Positions 10,422-22,784 of a stretch of 64,000 nucleotides of DNA are shown here, in pieces. Made by a program: the position numbers and the translations under genes. The DNA lies in the NCBI GenBank assembly GCA_021442155.1, contig CM038232.1, positions 65,949,555 to 66,013,554 on the forward strand. Direction: 5' to 3'. Under the pieces are notes generated by a model. That model searched no databases and was not told the DNA's origin. It saw only the letters and a program-made list of their open reading frames with translations. Source of the stretch: Cymbidium sinense (taxonomy: Eukaryota; Streptophyta; Magnoliopsida; Asparagales; Orchidaceae). Every line of letters begins with the position of its first letter. The stretch's first letter is position 1.

Positions 10422-13200
10422 TAAGCTGATATCTTGGAGGAACAAGCGTTCTAGATAGTTGAACACAACTGCAACTATGCTCCTAATGTAATATTCCTCT
10501 TACAACCTTGATTAACTTTTCTAGCTTATTTATTAGAGAACAACCCCTTCTATAGGATCACATCACCTCCATCCTATCATCTCATCACCACTTCTCTCCA
10601 TAATCTTCTTCTTATGTCCTCTTCTCTTCTCCTCTCATAATAAATATAATTTTTTTATCACAATGAAGGTAGAGTTGCCTCATAGTTTTAATTTCAATCA
10701 AAAAATAATGAAGTAGTCTATGACTACCTTGAAATAAAATGTTGAGAGCCATTAGAGAAAGTTTGAATAGCTTCTTAATGATGATTGAACAAGCGACAGA
10801 GGACCATAAAGGTAATTTAAATTCTTATTATATTAGACAATTAGGATAACTTGCATTATAGAATTTAAATATTTATTCTTAATGAAGCATATAGTAACTT
10901 GCCATTAGATTGATGGAATCAAAAACTTTGAGATACCCTTGTTTCCAATATGATTAACACACATATTTCTATTGAAAAAAATAAGAGTGAAAGAAACTAG
11001 AAGAGAAGGAGAGAGTGGATAGCTTTGATGATTCATTAAGGAGTAAGGGGATGTTCTCGTGTTCTTCTATGTAAATGCCCTTGCTATTAGGATGCAAGAT
11101 TTCATTTGATTTTAATTCATTTTTCATTTTACCTTAAAATGTTTAAGCATAATCAAAACTACTCAATAGATGTACATCCTTGTTCAAAAGGGTCCAATAT
11201 AAACCATAACTATTAGTTATATGGTCCTTCCATCTCAAGTTAGTTCTACATACACCAACATATGGAAGCTTTGAAAGTTTCTTGGTTTAATAAAATACAT
11301 GAACATTTGTACTGATAGTTTGTAGAAAGTATAAATGAATTATGAGGCAAATGGATGACTTGGTTTATTACCACTTCATTATTAATAATATGCCAACTTA
11401 ATTGAGAATTACCTCTATCAAAATCAAAATTTCTTTCTATGTTGTGCATTCTATTGTATTATTGGGCATCATTTTTGCATGCTATATTGAGTGGTTGATT
11501 TGAGAAAGCATTAGTGAAAACAAAATGAGAGATCTATGATGAGAACTATTTAAGAGTTGTAAAATTGTCAACCTCTTAGTGAGAATCAAAGATGAAATTG
11601 TTATAAGCAATGAAACAATTTCTTCACTTTATATATAAGAAAAATAATAGTAAAATAAAGGAAAACACATTAAAAGTTAATATAATCAACAATTATAGTA
11701 ATATATCAATTATTACTTTACATTCGATTATAAATATTTAACAAATGTGATAAGGTATTATATTTACTATAACAACTCTACTAGAAAAAACATTGTAGAA
11801 TGATATTTTAAAGCGACGAAGAAAATAAATAGCTAACTTGATGAATTTAATAAATCTTTTTTTTTTTCTATGTGGAGTAAGGACTCAAGCCTATGACCCT
11901 AAGGAGAGAAGGGATGAAGGAACTACTAGGCCATGGCCTAGGTTATAATTATATCAATATATTTTAAAATATTGTTATTAATTATTTTTAAAATTTTAAT
12001 TTTTTTAAGATTACTATAATATACAAAAAAAATTAACTAATTATTATGTGTTATTCATTTTGAAATAAATTCAAGAGTTTTTAATTTTACCATGTTCAAA
12101 TTTTTATGACAATATCTTCACATAGTTTTTCATAATATTCAAATACCGTTATCTTATGTGTAATTTAAAAAGAAAATCTGGGCCAATATGGCCTAATAGA
12201 CAAGAAAAAAAACAAAAAACAAAACAAAACAAAAGTTAAAATGCGATAAAATTTTAATTAAGATAACCTTTTTAGGTATGAAATTTACTAAAAAAAATAT
12301 TTGTATGTTGCACTCTTTTCTGATTATAATAGACTTAAAAAATTGAAATATATTTTTTAGGTGATGCAAAGATGTATGGCACATGACATAAAATGTCTTA
12401 AAAACATTCTTTTAGTTTTAAATTTTATTATTTTATCATTGAAATTAATAATAAATTTCGTAAAGAGTACATAAATTATATTTTAAATTACAATTAATAT
12501 GAATAGGTGATCTCCCTAACAGTCTATAACATTAATTCTGCATATTAAATATTTTAGTATTTTAATTTTATTTTAGTTTTTTAATTTTATGTTATATTTT
12601 ATAATAAAAAGCTTATTGTTTTATAATATTTGTAAAACAGATCATATGGTTTAAACTTATTTAAAATATAATAAAATCATCACGTGCTAATTTTTAACAT
12701 GTAAATTAAAAAAAAACAAGAAAATTGTGGATCATAATATTTTTTAAATTTATGTTAAAATTAATGTAACAAAACATTTGTCAACTAAAATTTATATTCC
12801 ATTTACATAAAATTAAATTAGGCAACCAAAAAATATTTATCCTGATTGTGTAGCCTCCCACTTTCGTTCTCAATGTTATTCTTTTTCTTAATTTGTCAGT
12901 CAACATGCATTAGAAAAAAAATTAAAAAACATACCAACTTAAATTTAAGATTAGTTCAATGTAAGATTGATTAATTTAGATTTAAAATGTATTTATTTTG
13001 CAATAAATTTAATAAGAAGAAAGTTAATCCTGATTGTGTAGTCTTCCACTATAAGTCTCAACACTACTCTTATTCTTGATTTGTCCACCAATTTACATGT
13101 GGACAAAAATTGAATCAAATTTAGTAAGATCATGCTTTTTTGGCCTTGTCCAAAGAAATCCACAAGTAATTATCCCTGATTCTAGGGGTCCCCAAAAAAG
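10422..13200. other. Gene-free AT-rich stretch
   Basis: About 2.8 kb without a supported coding region on either strand. It begins where the RTE RT is cut off and holds a pyrimidine-rich patch near 10560-10640 and many A/T runs. Near 11875-11945 is a short GC-richer motif with a partial resemblance to the common plant-repeat string GGATTCGAACC...TGACC, too weak to call a SINE. A partial direct duplication is listed separately. Confidence 0.5.
12841..13100. repeat. Direct duplication, about 70 bp units, 187 bp apart
   Basis: CCTGATTGTGTAG-(C/T)-CT followed by CCACT, then TCTCAA near the middle and TTGTC near the end, occurs at 12841-12905 and again at 13028-13095. The sequence between and before the two blocks is not clearly duplicated. 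Confidence 0.5.
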
Positions 13201-15011
13201 ATTAAATTAGGTACCAGAGGGATACTAACACCATGTATTCAGTTTTAAAAATGTTTGGCTTAAGATCAAAGAAACACGTGATAATTCCAAAGTGTATGCT
13301 AGACTTTGGCATAACAATATCCCCACCTCATACTCTATTCTTACTTGGCGTATCTTAAAAAACTTTGTCCCTATTGACTCCTTGATGTGGGGTAAAGGTT
13401 TTCACCTTCCGTCAAAATGTCATTGTTGCTCCCATATTGAAAATGTTAATCACCAATTTGTGAATGGAGAGATTGTCTCTAAACTTTGGCTTTGGTACGA
13501 TAATCTATTCTACATTGATAAATTCAATGGTTCGCTTACTATTTATCAGCTCCTCGAGATATATTTTGAAAATAATATCAAAGGTCATATTAAAAATGTT
13601 ACTGCTATCATTATTATTTGGTTTATTTGGATGGCTAGAAATGATGCTAAGCATAACGATATCACTATGAATCATTTCAAGATAATTGCTAAAACTAAAT
13701 TCAAAATCCGTGATTTATTTAAAGCCAACCTTATTAAATATAAACATTTTAAAGGGTGTAAATTTGTAGCCTCAAAATTGGGTTTGCAATTGCCGGATAA
13801 AGACACTTCTAATCAAGCCAAAATACTTTATTGGGCCAAACCACATGATAATGTCATCAAAATTAACACCGATGGAGCTGTATCTCCTAATGCTTCTGGA
13901 TGTGGTGGCATCTTTAGAAATTTCAATGGTGATGTCCTCTTGGCCTTTGCTAATCCTCTTATTACTAACTCGTTCCTTTGCTGAACTTACGGTTTATAAT
14001 GCTCTTGACATTTCTTTACAGAAAGGTTGGCTTAATATCTGGCTTGAAGTGGATGCCTTACTACTAATCGATCTTCTGCAGTCCGAAAAAAATGGCAATG
14101 CTGAATTATATTATTTACTCAAGTGAACTAAAACTTTTCTCAACCAATTTAGTTACAAAATCACTCATATATGGAGGGAAGGAAATGCTTGTGCTGATTA
14201 CCTTGCTAACTTAGGAACTAGATTGAATGGGCCCATTAATTTTGATAAGCATTCTCTTCCTAAACACTTACAAGGATTGGTTAACCTGGACAAGACGGGT
14301 TTTCCTTATATTAGATCTTAATATCATTTGTAAGGCATTGCATCTTGTCTTCAGATTTGGTCGAATGATGAAGCACCCTATGTTAAGCACCCTGTGTTAT
14401 TTGCTTTTGTTGATCTGCTGGAGTCTGCTCCCCCCTATCTCTAATGGGGACTTTATTTTCTACTGTTACAATTGGTTTAATATTCAAATTAGTCAATGTT
14501 TTCAATGGTGTTTAATCTACTATTTGTTTTATTGGCCTTGCTGCCTTTATTCATTTCGAAAGGCCTTGCCTTTTTTTCATTTCAAAGGTCGGGTTGTGAT
14601 CGGCTCTGATCTCATTACTGTGTTGGTCTTGCTGTTTTCTCATCTCATGGTTGGAAAATATGGCTCTGTCCTGGCTATGGCCTTCTTTTACTTGCTTTCG
14701 GGTTGCTAATTTCTCAAGGCTGTTTGATATATCTCGTCTCATCAGCTGCTGGCTGGGGCCATCTTTTGCTCTCTTCTATGTTCAACTGGGTCGTGCTCCC
14801 TCTTCATGGTTTAGATTGGGTCCTCCTTATTATGGATGATTATCTTTTCTTTTACTTTTGATCTCATATGTATTTAGATTGGAGATTTACTCTATAGGTT
14901 TATTGTAGCTCTATGAGCATTAGATTTGGAGTTTATCTCCTTTAAGGACCATGTAACCTTTCTTTTGGTAGCAATAAAATTCCCCCCTATACGGGGTTTC
15001 CCAAAAAAAAA
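13200..15011 (+). mobile_element. L1-type LINE 3' part (L1-D), 5'-truncated
   Basis: Plus-strand L1 fragment with the end of the zf-RVT domain, RNase H, a 3' UTR of about 0.7 kb, a terminal ATAAAATTCCCCCC then GGGGTTTCCC signature and a poly(A) run at 15002-15011. The RT and everything upstream are missing, which is typical of 5'-truncated LINE insertion. The exact 5' edge lies between about 13190 and 13290. I could not find a convincing target-site duplication. It belongs to a family related to L1-A (same domain order and similar RNase H) but clearly diverged. Confidence 0.75.
13292..14290 (+). pseudogene. L1-D zf-RVT and RNase H (single frameshift)
   Basis: The 230-codon frame 13292-13984 starts in the zf-RVT domain (S-I-L-T-W-R-I-L-K-N, then C-H-C-C-S-H-I-E-N-V-N-H near 13415-13455) and runs through W-F-I-W-M-A-R-N-D into RNase H (I-K-I-N-T-D-G-A, GCGGIFRN). 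A frame change near 13970 moves the reading to F-A-E-L-T-V-Y-N, L-E-V-D-A-L-L-L-I-D and, after a stop near 14125, I-W-R-E-G-N-A-C-A-D-Y-L-A-N. All four RNase H catalytic acids (D, E, D, D) are still readable, so this is a relatively young copy compared with the others here. Confidence 0.8.
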
Positions 15012-15614
15012 ATATTTAATATTGGAAAATAAAAGTGAGCTCTCTTATTCTTTCATTACTTGCCTTAATACTATTTTAGTTGACTTAAGAGTGCAAAATA
15101 ATTTTAAATTGAGGGTTAGATATTTGTATCTCTTCTCTTCTTTCTTCTTGCTCTTTGTTGGGGTTGTATTTTCCCGTGTAGAAATGTAAGATGTTTGGTT
15201 GTACTTACTCGTGTAGGAAAGTATGGTGTTGTGTTTTACTTTATCATGAAGGAGACCGGGGAGGTTTGTTGTAATCTCATTTGGATTTAATGAATTCCTA
15301 GTTTGGGTTGCTAGGCGCGGACGTAGGCTAGTTTTTGAGGTTTGATCAAACCACATAAATATCTCTATGTTTTCTTTCTACTTGTTCTGCACCTTTACTT
15401 TTCTTTATTGTTGCTTGTGAATCATTAAAGTATAATCATTTAAGATTAACTTTTTTACAAAGCATTTAAATTAGTCTTTAATTTAAAATATTTTAAAAAC
15501 TTAATACAACAACAGCATCCCCCCTCCCTCTTGGGTGCCATAGCTTAATAACAATTTTGGGTGAAAGTTTAAGTACCCCGCATCAACCACTATTTTGGAT
15601 TATAAGGGTTTGAG
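15012..15614. other. Gene-free stretch between L1-D and the second RTE copy
   Basis: About 600 bases with no supported coding signal. Small ORFs on both strands around 14926-15356 overlap the L1-D tail and carry no recognisable motif. Confidence 0.45.
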
Positions 15615-17335
15615 AGATAAAAAATAAAATAAAATATTATCCTAGAATTAGATGAGGAGTCCTTAAAAAAATGATAATTAAAATGTTTTTAAGAGAAGGG
15701 ATGTTCATAAAGAAGCTAATGTTATATGAAAAAATAGTAAGTGATATTTAGCAAGTTATAAAAAAAAGTACTTGGAGAATCAAGAGGGATTCCTCTTATT
15801 AATAAAAATAGTTGGTGGTGGAATCAAAATGTGCAAAAAAAGATAAAAAAACAAAAATTTTTGTTATAAAAAATTATTTTTATGTAATGCTTGGAGAATT
15901 GAAGAAGATATAAAATGATTGATAATGATTCTAAGAAAGCAAGATGTTATTTGAAATATTCATCTTTTAGTAATTTATATAATGTATTATTTACTAAAAG
16001 TAGGCAAAGGATGCATGTATTAAGTAAAGAGATGGGAGAAGTAAGGATTTTGTTCAAGTGAAGTACATTAAGGATTAAGAGCAAAAGTACTTTTCTTAGA
16101 AGAGGATATTAAAGACAAGTGGATGAGACATTTTGATAAACTTTTGAATGATTGTTATGAGGGTATGATTGACTTTAGTAATCATAGTATCTTAAAGTGA
16201 AATAGTTTTTTTAAAAAAAAAATTATTTATTGTTTTAGTAAATCTGTAGATGGAGAAGCTTTAAGAAAAGTGAAGTGTAGTAAAGTTGTAGAACCTAATG
16301 ATATTTCAATAGAAGTGTGAAAATATTTAAGAGAGTAAATAATTTCTTAGCTTACTAAACTTTTTAATATTACTTTCAAGACTAAAAGATGTTAGATGAG
16401 TGGAGAAAGAGTTTGTTGATTCATATTTTAAAAAGAAAAGTGATGCAAAAGAGTATGAAATTATAAAGGAATTAAGTTAATGTTCCAAATATTAAAATTA
16501 AAGGAGAGAGTAATTTAGTTAAGGTTATAATGTGATACAAAAATTTCTCAAAACTAGCTTGGATTCATGCTAGGTTGGTCTACTATACATTTGTTGGAAG
16601 GTGTGATGATGAAGTATAGAAAGAGTAAGGAGGGTTCGGATATGATGTTCCTTAATTTAGATAATGTGACAAGAGAAGTGCTTTTGAGAGTTCTAGAAAA
16701 GAATGGAGTTATTATATGCAATGTATAATAGTCATTAATATATGTATACTAGAGCTGTTACTTATATTAAAGCACAATGAGGATTAACCATATATTTTTC
16801 TATTACAGCTGGATTATATCAAGGTTCAGCTTTAACTCCATATCTTTTTGGCTTAGTTAAGAATGATCTTACTAGATGTTTATAGAGGATGTACCTTGGA
16901 GTATGATTTTGTTGATGATAATTTTTTTGCTAATAAAACTAGAGAGGGAGTTCAAGAAAAGCTTGAAGTATAGAGGTAAACCTTAAACTCTAAAGACTTT
17001 TGTTTGAGTAGATCTAAAATCAAATACATGGAGTGTAATTTTAGTAGTTGTAGATTTAGTGATGGGTATGTGATAATGGGTAATTAAAAAAGTGCATGCT
17101 TTAGATATCTCAAGTCTATTGTTCAAAGTGTTGGTGAAATAGATGGGCGTGTCAATAGTAGAATTCAATTTGAATCGTTGAAATAGAGGAATGCATCAGG
17201 CTTGTGGTGTGGTAGAAAAATATCACTTAAAATTTAGGGAAAATTTTATACAATGGTGGCGAGACTTGCAATATTTTATGGCGCAAAAATATTGGATGGC
17301 AATAGAGAAGCATAAAATATGGCGAAAAAGTATTT
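15615..17335 (+). mobile_element. Second RTE-type LINE copy (heavily decayed)
   Basis: Aligns by eye with the RTE element at 1-10421: the linker (15615-16020) matches 740-800 plus 2397-2735, and the RT part (16050-16700) matches 9845-10380. Unlike the first copy it is not split by LINEs, so it shows what the uninterrupted sequence looks like. It extends beyond the truncation point of the first copy through the rest of RT to about 17335, where the large inverted repeat begins. No endonuclease part is present. Confidence 0.72.
16050..17320 (+). pseudogene. RTE LINE reverse transcriptase (broken)
   Basis: RT signature with many stops. In order: E-A-L-R-K-V-K near 16255, P-N-D-I-S-I-E-V near 16290, N-Y-K-G-I-K-L-M near 16455, L-G-F-M-L near 16560, and M-M-F-L-N-L-D-N, where the catalytic V-D-L-(E/D)-K-A-Y-D motif has been lost (near 16645). 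After that come L-L-R-V-L-E-K-N-G-V and a degenerate region (16700-17000) in which the active-site box is not clearly readable. The closing W-M-A-I-E-K-H motif near 17295 fits the RTE C-terminus. Confidence 0.62.
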
Positions 17336-18161
17336 AATTGAAATCTATATATGTTATGAAGGTATATATTTACCATGGCTGCATTTATTTTGATCATTGG
17401 TATCTTTATGAAGTTCTTTTTAGTTATTTTCCAATTGGTGTGGAAGTTGTATAAACATTAACATAATTCACTTAAAAGGAAAAAAAACTATCAAACAAAT
17501 CAACCTATTCATTAAAAATTCACCAAGTTAATATAAGAAAGTATTATGATATTACAAAGGGTTTAATATTTATTAATAAAATTCCTATTACTAAATAGTA
17601 CTTAAGAATAATTTTAATTTAATGTAATAATAATTTTAAAATGGTATTAAATATAATGTTATTTCATATTAAAAGTATTAAAACTTGCCTCCCAATACAG
17701 GAGGATTAGAATATATTATCAAAATTTATTAAAAGGTAACTTTAAAAAATTAAAATACATTTTAAGATAATAAAATACATAAATAATAAATCAATTAGTA
17801 TAATTAAAATTCAAATGATAATTAGCACAAGTAATAAATCATATTTGACCAAGTCATTCGTCATGCCCTTGTTTCTTTTTGAAATAGGATCAAATAGTGT
17901 TGGCTTAACATTAAACTTAGTAAATAATTTTGGTCAACATTGCATAATATATAGTTTTATATCAAAATCAAGTTAAAAATTGACTCACTCAAACTTAATT
18001 AAGATGAATTATATACCTACCTGATTTACTTAAAGATAAACATAAATTAAATTTTTAACTAATTAATCATATATTACTCATGCCAAAAACTAAATTTAAA
18101 AAATTTAATGTTCATCCATATGTAATTTAGGCAAGAATTTATTTTAAGGATAAATAAATCA

Positions 18162-18245
<84 letters not shown>

Positions 18246-20640
18246 ATAATTTTTTTGAATAATTAAATAAATTTTAGTTAATTAATTAAAAAAGGAATCC
18301 TCATCTATTCTTAAATATTTTACGCATGCCAAAGATAATCATAGCATGATATATGAAGTATCTTATTTAATTTGATGCCAAGTATTAGTGTTTATACTCT
18401 TTTAGATTGGTACTACATGGTAATATGCATTAACAACTATTTGATCTTTTAAAAATATCATAATGCATTGCCTTTTCACAGAGTTATTATGTTGTCATAT
18501 AAATGTTATCATATGTTAAATATTTATGGTATGAATTTATAATAGTTATTGCTGTTCTATATTCTCATCATTAAGAATATTCTCTTTTATTATATTTTCC
18601 TTTATTATTTTATTATTTAGCCAATATATAGACATACTTGTATTAGCACTAGAATCAATCAACTAATGAAGTTGCCACTACATAAAGTTTGATTGCTCTT
18701 TCTTTCATCTCAGATGCTATGTGTGACCAATAACAAATTTAAACAATTGAAGTTTTCATTGCATTCTCTTAGAGTTTTTTTATATTATACAATCTCTTGA
18801 TGCTATTTGTTGTCAATTCATTTGTTTATGGGGAGTTGCTAGTTATTATATTACCATACTAATATTATCACAAATTTCAAATGTTTATAATAGAAATCTC
18901 TTGAGTTATACTTGCAATATAACATCATTAGTTATGATATTTTTATTTCTTGTATTTTTCTTTATTGTTCTTTTATTTTCCCTATATATAAACAAGATTG
19001 AAATAACACTATAACCAATCAAGTAAAGTTGTATTTTTTTTATTTCTAACATTTAGATGTCCTAAATGAATTTTAAATAAGCATTTAATTTTTCTTTATG
19101 TTGTATTCCATTTAGACAACTTTTGTCAATGCACATATATCATCCACACCAATGCAACAAATGTTAAAGTAATAAAGAAAATCATTAAAAGTATATTGAA
19201 GGCCTAGCCCCATCTATGTTGAAATGAGTTTTCATGAAATTTGTTTTAAGTATCTTAAGAATGGGAGGCTATGAATTTCAATGACCTTTGGTGCATTTTG
19301 GGGTTTTACACCCTTAGTATGATGTCCTTTTTTGTGATGTTTTTTCAACATACTTCTTTTGTTCCTCTTAATGGATTCGTCACCTAAAAAGTCTCTTGAA
19401 ACGAAAGAAAAACAAAACTTCATCTTTGATTGATTTGAGATTTAATTTGATATCTTTTCTTTTACTTAAACTTTTTTTTATTAAATCTAGACTTTGCTTT
19501 GGCCCTTTAATGCCTTGTTTTAAACCTTTGTATATGGAGTTTTTTTATAAAAGGCGAATAAAGGAGAAGAAATCATCTCAAATAAAAGTTTGAAGTCCCA
19601 AAATTTTTGGATGTTGATGATGAGTATCTAATTCGATACATTATCAACACAAACTTTTCTATTTAATCTAGTCCTGAGAATTCTAGATTTCATGAGACTT
19701 GCAAAAACTATCACATTTTTGATTGCTTAGTTAAAGTCAGTGTAGAAAACATTACTCATTGAGAGGAACAAAAGAAAATTTGTATTCACGTACTAGACTA
19801 TATTCTTGAGTTGAGTAAAAAGACCAAGCTTCTAAGTTTTGAGATAATTTTTCTTCCTCTATTATCATTTGCCAAAAACCCAGTATATAAATATTTACAA
19901 CAAGGCGTCAAAAGGCCAAATCAATGTTACATTGGTGTTAATTTGGTTTTAATAATTGATGTAAAGTAGATGATTAGAGATTGAAATTAAATCTCAAATT
20001 GATAAAGAATAAATTTCTCTTTTTTTTTTTATGAATCCTTTTAGAGGAACAAAAAGATGCAAGTAGAAAAAACTTTTAAGAAAAACACAGCACAATAATT
20101 AAAGGAATAAAAACCAAATTTTGTAATTAAAGAAGTGAAAGATGAAGGTGAATGAGATGAAGACAACTCAAAGGGCTTTAAATCTGATCATCAATAATCA
20201 ATACATCATTTGTTTTTTTCTGGATAAATATGAGGTTATCTTAAATCATGGGACCAAATTATATCTCGAATTTTAGATCTAGAGAAGAACCTACCAATAG
20301 GAATAAGAGAGTTAATGAAGCAATGCAGATGTTATCAACAGAGGATATTAAGTGAGAAGAAAAGAAAATAAAAGCTAAAAGAATAATTATTTGAATTAAT
20401 AAAAAATCGGTTCTTTTTAATAAGAAGAAAATGAGGCTTAGTTAATTAAATATATTTTTAATAGAAAAAAATTATTGGAAGTGGGGAAGCAATGCTCTCG
20501 AGTGTGAACTCTGTAGGAAATATTTATTTAACGATAAGCCACTTTTCTTAAGATTCATTAGTGGCTTCTCAGAGCTAATAATTTCTAAATATATATCAGA
20601 AAACCATACCTATTATTTTTATGGATAGTAACAAATTTTT
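17336..20640 (+). repeat. Left arm of giant inverted repeat
   Basis: Read in reverse complement, this stretch matches 27780-32370 (with the copia element at 28416-30608 removed) almost end to end, with substitutions and indels. Anchor matches are 17340 with 32355, 17690 with 31975, 18400 with 31760, 18660 with 31465, 19060 with 31130, 19265 with 31075, 19630 with 30780, 19960 with 30660, 20300 with 28120 and 20550 with 27880. It contains no coding region. A compound microsatellite (18165-18241) and a block near 19095-19200 appear only in this arm. Confidence 0.78.
18165..18241. repeat. Compound microsatellite (AT)n(GT)n
   Basis: About 30 bases of AT repeats followed, after a short GTATATAT interruption, by about 38 bases of GT repeats. 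It lies inside the left inverted-repeat arm and is absent from the right arm. Confidence 0.95.
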
Positions 20641-21138
20641 AAATAGATTTTTATTAAAAATACTGTTAATTAATGAATAGTTATGTATATCATTAACCCA
20701 ATTTTCTATCTTTTGTGTGTGTGATATGAACACATATCCCCAAGCCATCAACAGAGACAAAAGAATCAGGAAAAGGCCAAACGGGCTAAAAGACTTCACC
20801 AACCTTCCCAAAACATTATATATCTAGCCAGAAGTCCCATAATAAACAGATAAATAAATAAATAAAATCACTTACTACAAAGAAACTCCAAGACAGATTG
20901 TACAAAACAAGAATAAGATACAGATTACAAGGCTTGTATAATATTAAATCCAACACAAGAGGATGATGACATGATAAACTAAGATCAAGAAGTCTAACGA
21001 GAATAGACGATTAGAGAACAAAATGATAAGAAATCAAGATATCCAACCAAGATACACGACAGAGGCAAGAAGATAAACAAAAATAACAGAAATTAGAGAT
21101 AGAGCACAAGAACATTCTAGAAGAACAAATCCAACACT

Positions 21139-21150
21139 ATAAATAGAGAT
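21139..21150 (+). promoter_or_regulatory. Possible TATA box
   Basis: CTATAAATAGAG is a strong match to the plant TATA consensus. No gene follows it, so it is either an LTR or relic promoter or a chance match. Confidence 0.25.
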
Positions 21151-21717
21151 GAAGAAATCAAGAAAAGGGATGAAAATTTATCTCCAGAATAGCCTCCTTT
21201 CTCACATCATTCCTTCTTCTTTGAAGAATTTCTGGATCCTATGGAAGGTCTCTCTTAAATCACCTGATCTTCCTCGGCTCTCTTGTTTAGCAAGTCGACG
21301 GCTGAACGGCCGATCAAACAAATAAAACGAAAGAATAAGGTTAGGGTAATTCAAAACATCCAACGATCAAGATCAGTTTTTCAATCCACGGAGATTTAAT
21401 AGAGATCAAACGAAACAAGCGTGTAATCCAATTAAAGCATCAAGAACCATCTATCAAGAAACCGAAAGGGGCGAGATAATTAAGACAATACGGCTCAAGC
21501 AGAAAAGCAAAGAAGGACTCGATGAGATCCCATCCAACGAGATAAAAGACGGATCCTCGATAAGGCACCAAAAACTTCGAGCCTTTCTAGACGGTTAGAT
21601 CAACTCGGTTTAACTCGATACTCAAGTCCAAAAAGTCCAATGAATTAAGCAAATGTAACCGAATTAACTAAAGACAAATTACTGATTAAAGCATATTTCA
21701 AAAATAGTTCCTTATCA

Positions 21718-21718
<1 letters not shown>

Positions 21719-21786
<68 letters not shown>
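21719..21786. repeat. Compound microsatellite (TG)n(AG)n
   Basis: About 18 bases of TG repeats directly followed by about 50 bases of AG repeats. Confidence 0.95.
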
Positions 21787-21790
<4 letters not shown>

Positions 21791-21820
21791 TGTGTGTATG
21801 TTGTCTATGGTAAATGTACC

Positions 21821-22048
21821 AACTTGCTAGCAAGCAATGCATTTTCAGGTTGGGTAATCCATCTTCAGTCTCACTTTTATCTCTCAAATTTAAGTTTGAT
21901 CAAAAGGAGGCACAAATTTACACATATTTTTTTTTTCCAAATGACAAAATTGGTATAATTTAGGAGATGAAAGTGAGAACCAAGATGGATTATTATGTTT
22001 ACGAGATCTAAGAGAGGCTAATGGGAAATAGATGTCATATGGCATAGT
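21821..22048. repeat. Small hairpin unit, copy 1
   Basis: Contains an imperfect inverted repeat of about 30 bp: 21855-21884 (TAATCCATCTT...) against 21963-21992 (...AAGATGGATTA), total 138 bp. The whole unit is repeated at about 22168-22390. It resembles a small foldback or MITE-like sequence, but no target duplication is evident. Confidence 0.6.
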
Positions 22049-22050
22049 TT

Positions 22051-22053
22051 ATA

Positions 22054-22151
<98 letters not shown>
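22051..22151. repeat. (AT)n microsatellite
   Basis: About 100 bases of uninterrupted AT repeats lying between the two hairpin units. Confidence 0.95.
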
Positions 22152-22152
<1 letters not shown>

Positions 22153-22167
22153 CTATGGAAACGGTAA

Positions 22168-22390
22168 TTGACCAACGAGCAACAATCCACTTTCAGGTCG
22201 AGTAATCCATCTTTAGTCTCACTTTTATCTCTCAAAATTAAATTTGATCAAAGGAAGCACAAATTTATACACATTTTTTCTTTCTAAATTAATTGTATTA
22301 TTTTAGGAGATGAAAGTGAGAACCAAGATGGATTATTATGTACGAGATCCAAAATAGGCTAATGGGAAATAGACATCATATGGCATAGCC
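22168..22390. repeat. Small hairpin unit, copy 2
   Basis: Direct repeat of 21821-22048 with scattered differences. The hairpin arms are at 22203-22232 and 22306-22335. Both copies end with GGCTAATGGGAAATAGA and a CATATGGCATAG string. Each copy follows a microsatellite, which suggests a duplication together with or next to it. Confidence 0.6.
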
Positions 22391-22784
22391 CATGCATATA
22401 TTTAGTTAAATCATAACTAATATTGATTAATAGATTATTTTAATAAAATAATATTAACTATTAATTAAATAGCTATTCATGATAAAAAGCCGCAACCACA
22501 TGCCATGGTTTAATCATCACAATTAATAAGTACAAAATTAACCATTTATTTATAATTAAAGGAAATATGTTAACTAATTATACTTATGAATACTTATTTA
22601 TGATCAAATTTTGAATTAATTAATTATGATAAATAATCATAATTTTTTATAAAGTATTTAGATATGATTTGTAGTTAATAATTTAGATTAATTACTTATG
22701 CATTCTACAAGATTAATTATTTATGATTAAGTATTAATTATAGATAATAATGATTAATTAAATGCTTATCAAGAAAGATTAGGT

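Larger units (their letters stand above)
20641..22784. other. Gene-free spacer inside the giant inverted repeat
   Basis: No coding region is supported. 20700-21620 is moderately GC-richer than the rest and contains the string CTATAAATAGAG at about 21139-21150, a good TATA-box match, followed by a pyrimidine-rich stretch. This could be the promoter part of an unrecognised LTR, but no partner LTR was found. The remainder holds two microsatellites and a duplicated hairpin unit, listed separately. ORFs made of repeated Arg-Glu or Ile-Tyr are microsatellite translations. Confidence 0.45.

Noticed and set aside
11875..11945. tRNA- or SINE-like string resembling a B box
   Set aside because: Only a partial match to GGTTCGAANCC and no A box or cloverleaf; not enough for a SINE or tRNA.
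19232..19593. Lys-rich ORFs on both strands
   Set aside because: A/T-run artefacts in the left arm; the right-arm counterpart has stops in the same positions.
21645..21958. ORFs of repeated Arg-Glu, Ser-Leu and Thr-His on both strands
   Set aside because: Translation of the (TG)n(AG)n microsatellite.
22035..22235. ORF of repeated Ile-Tyr
   Set aside because: Translation of an (AT)n microsatellite.
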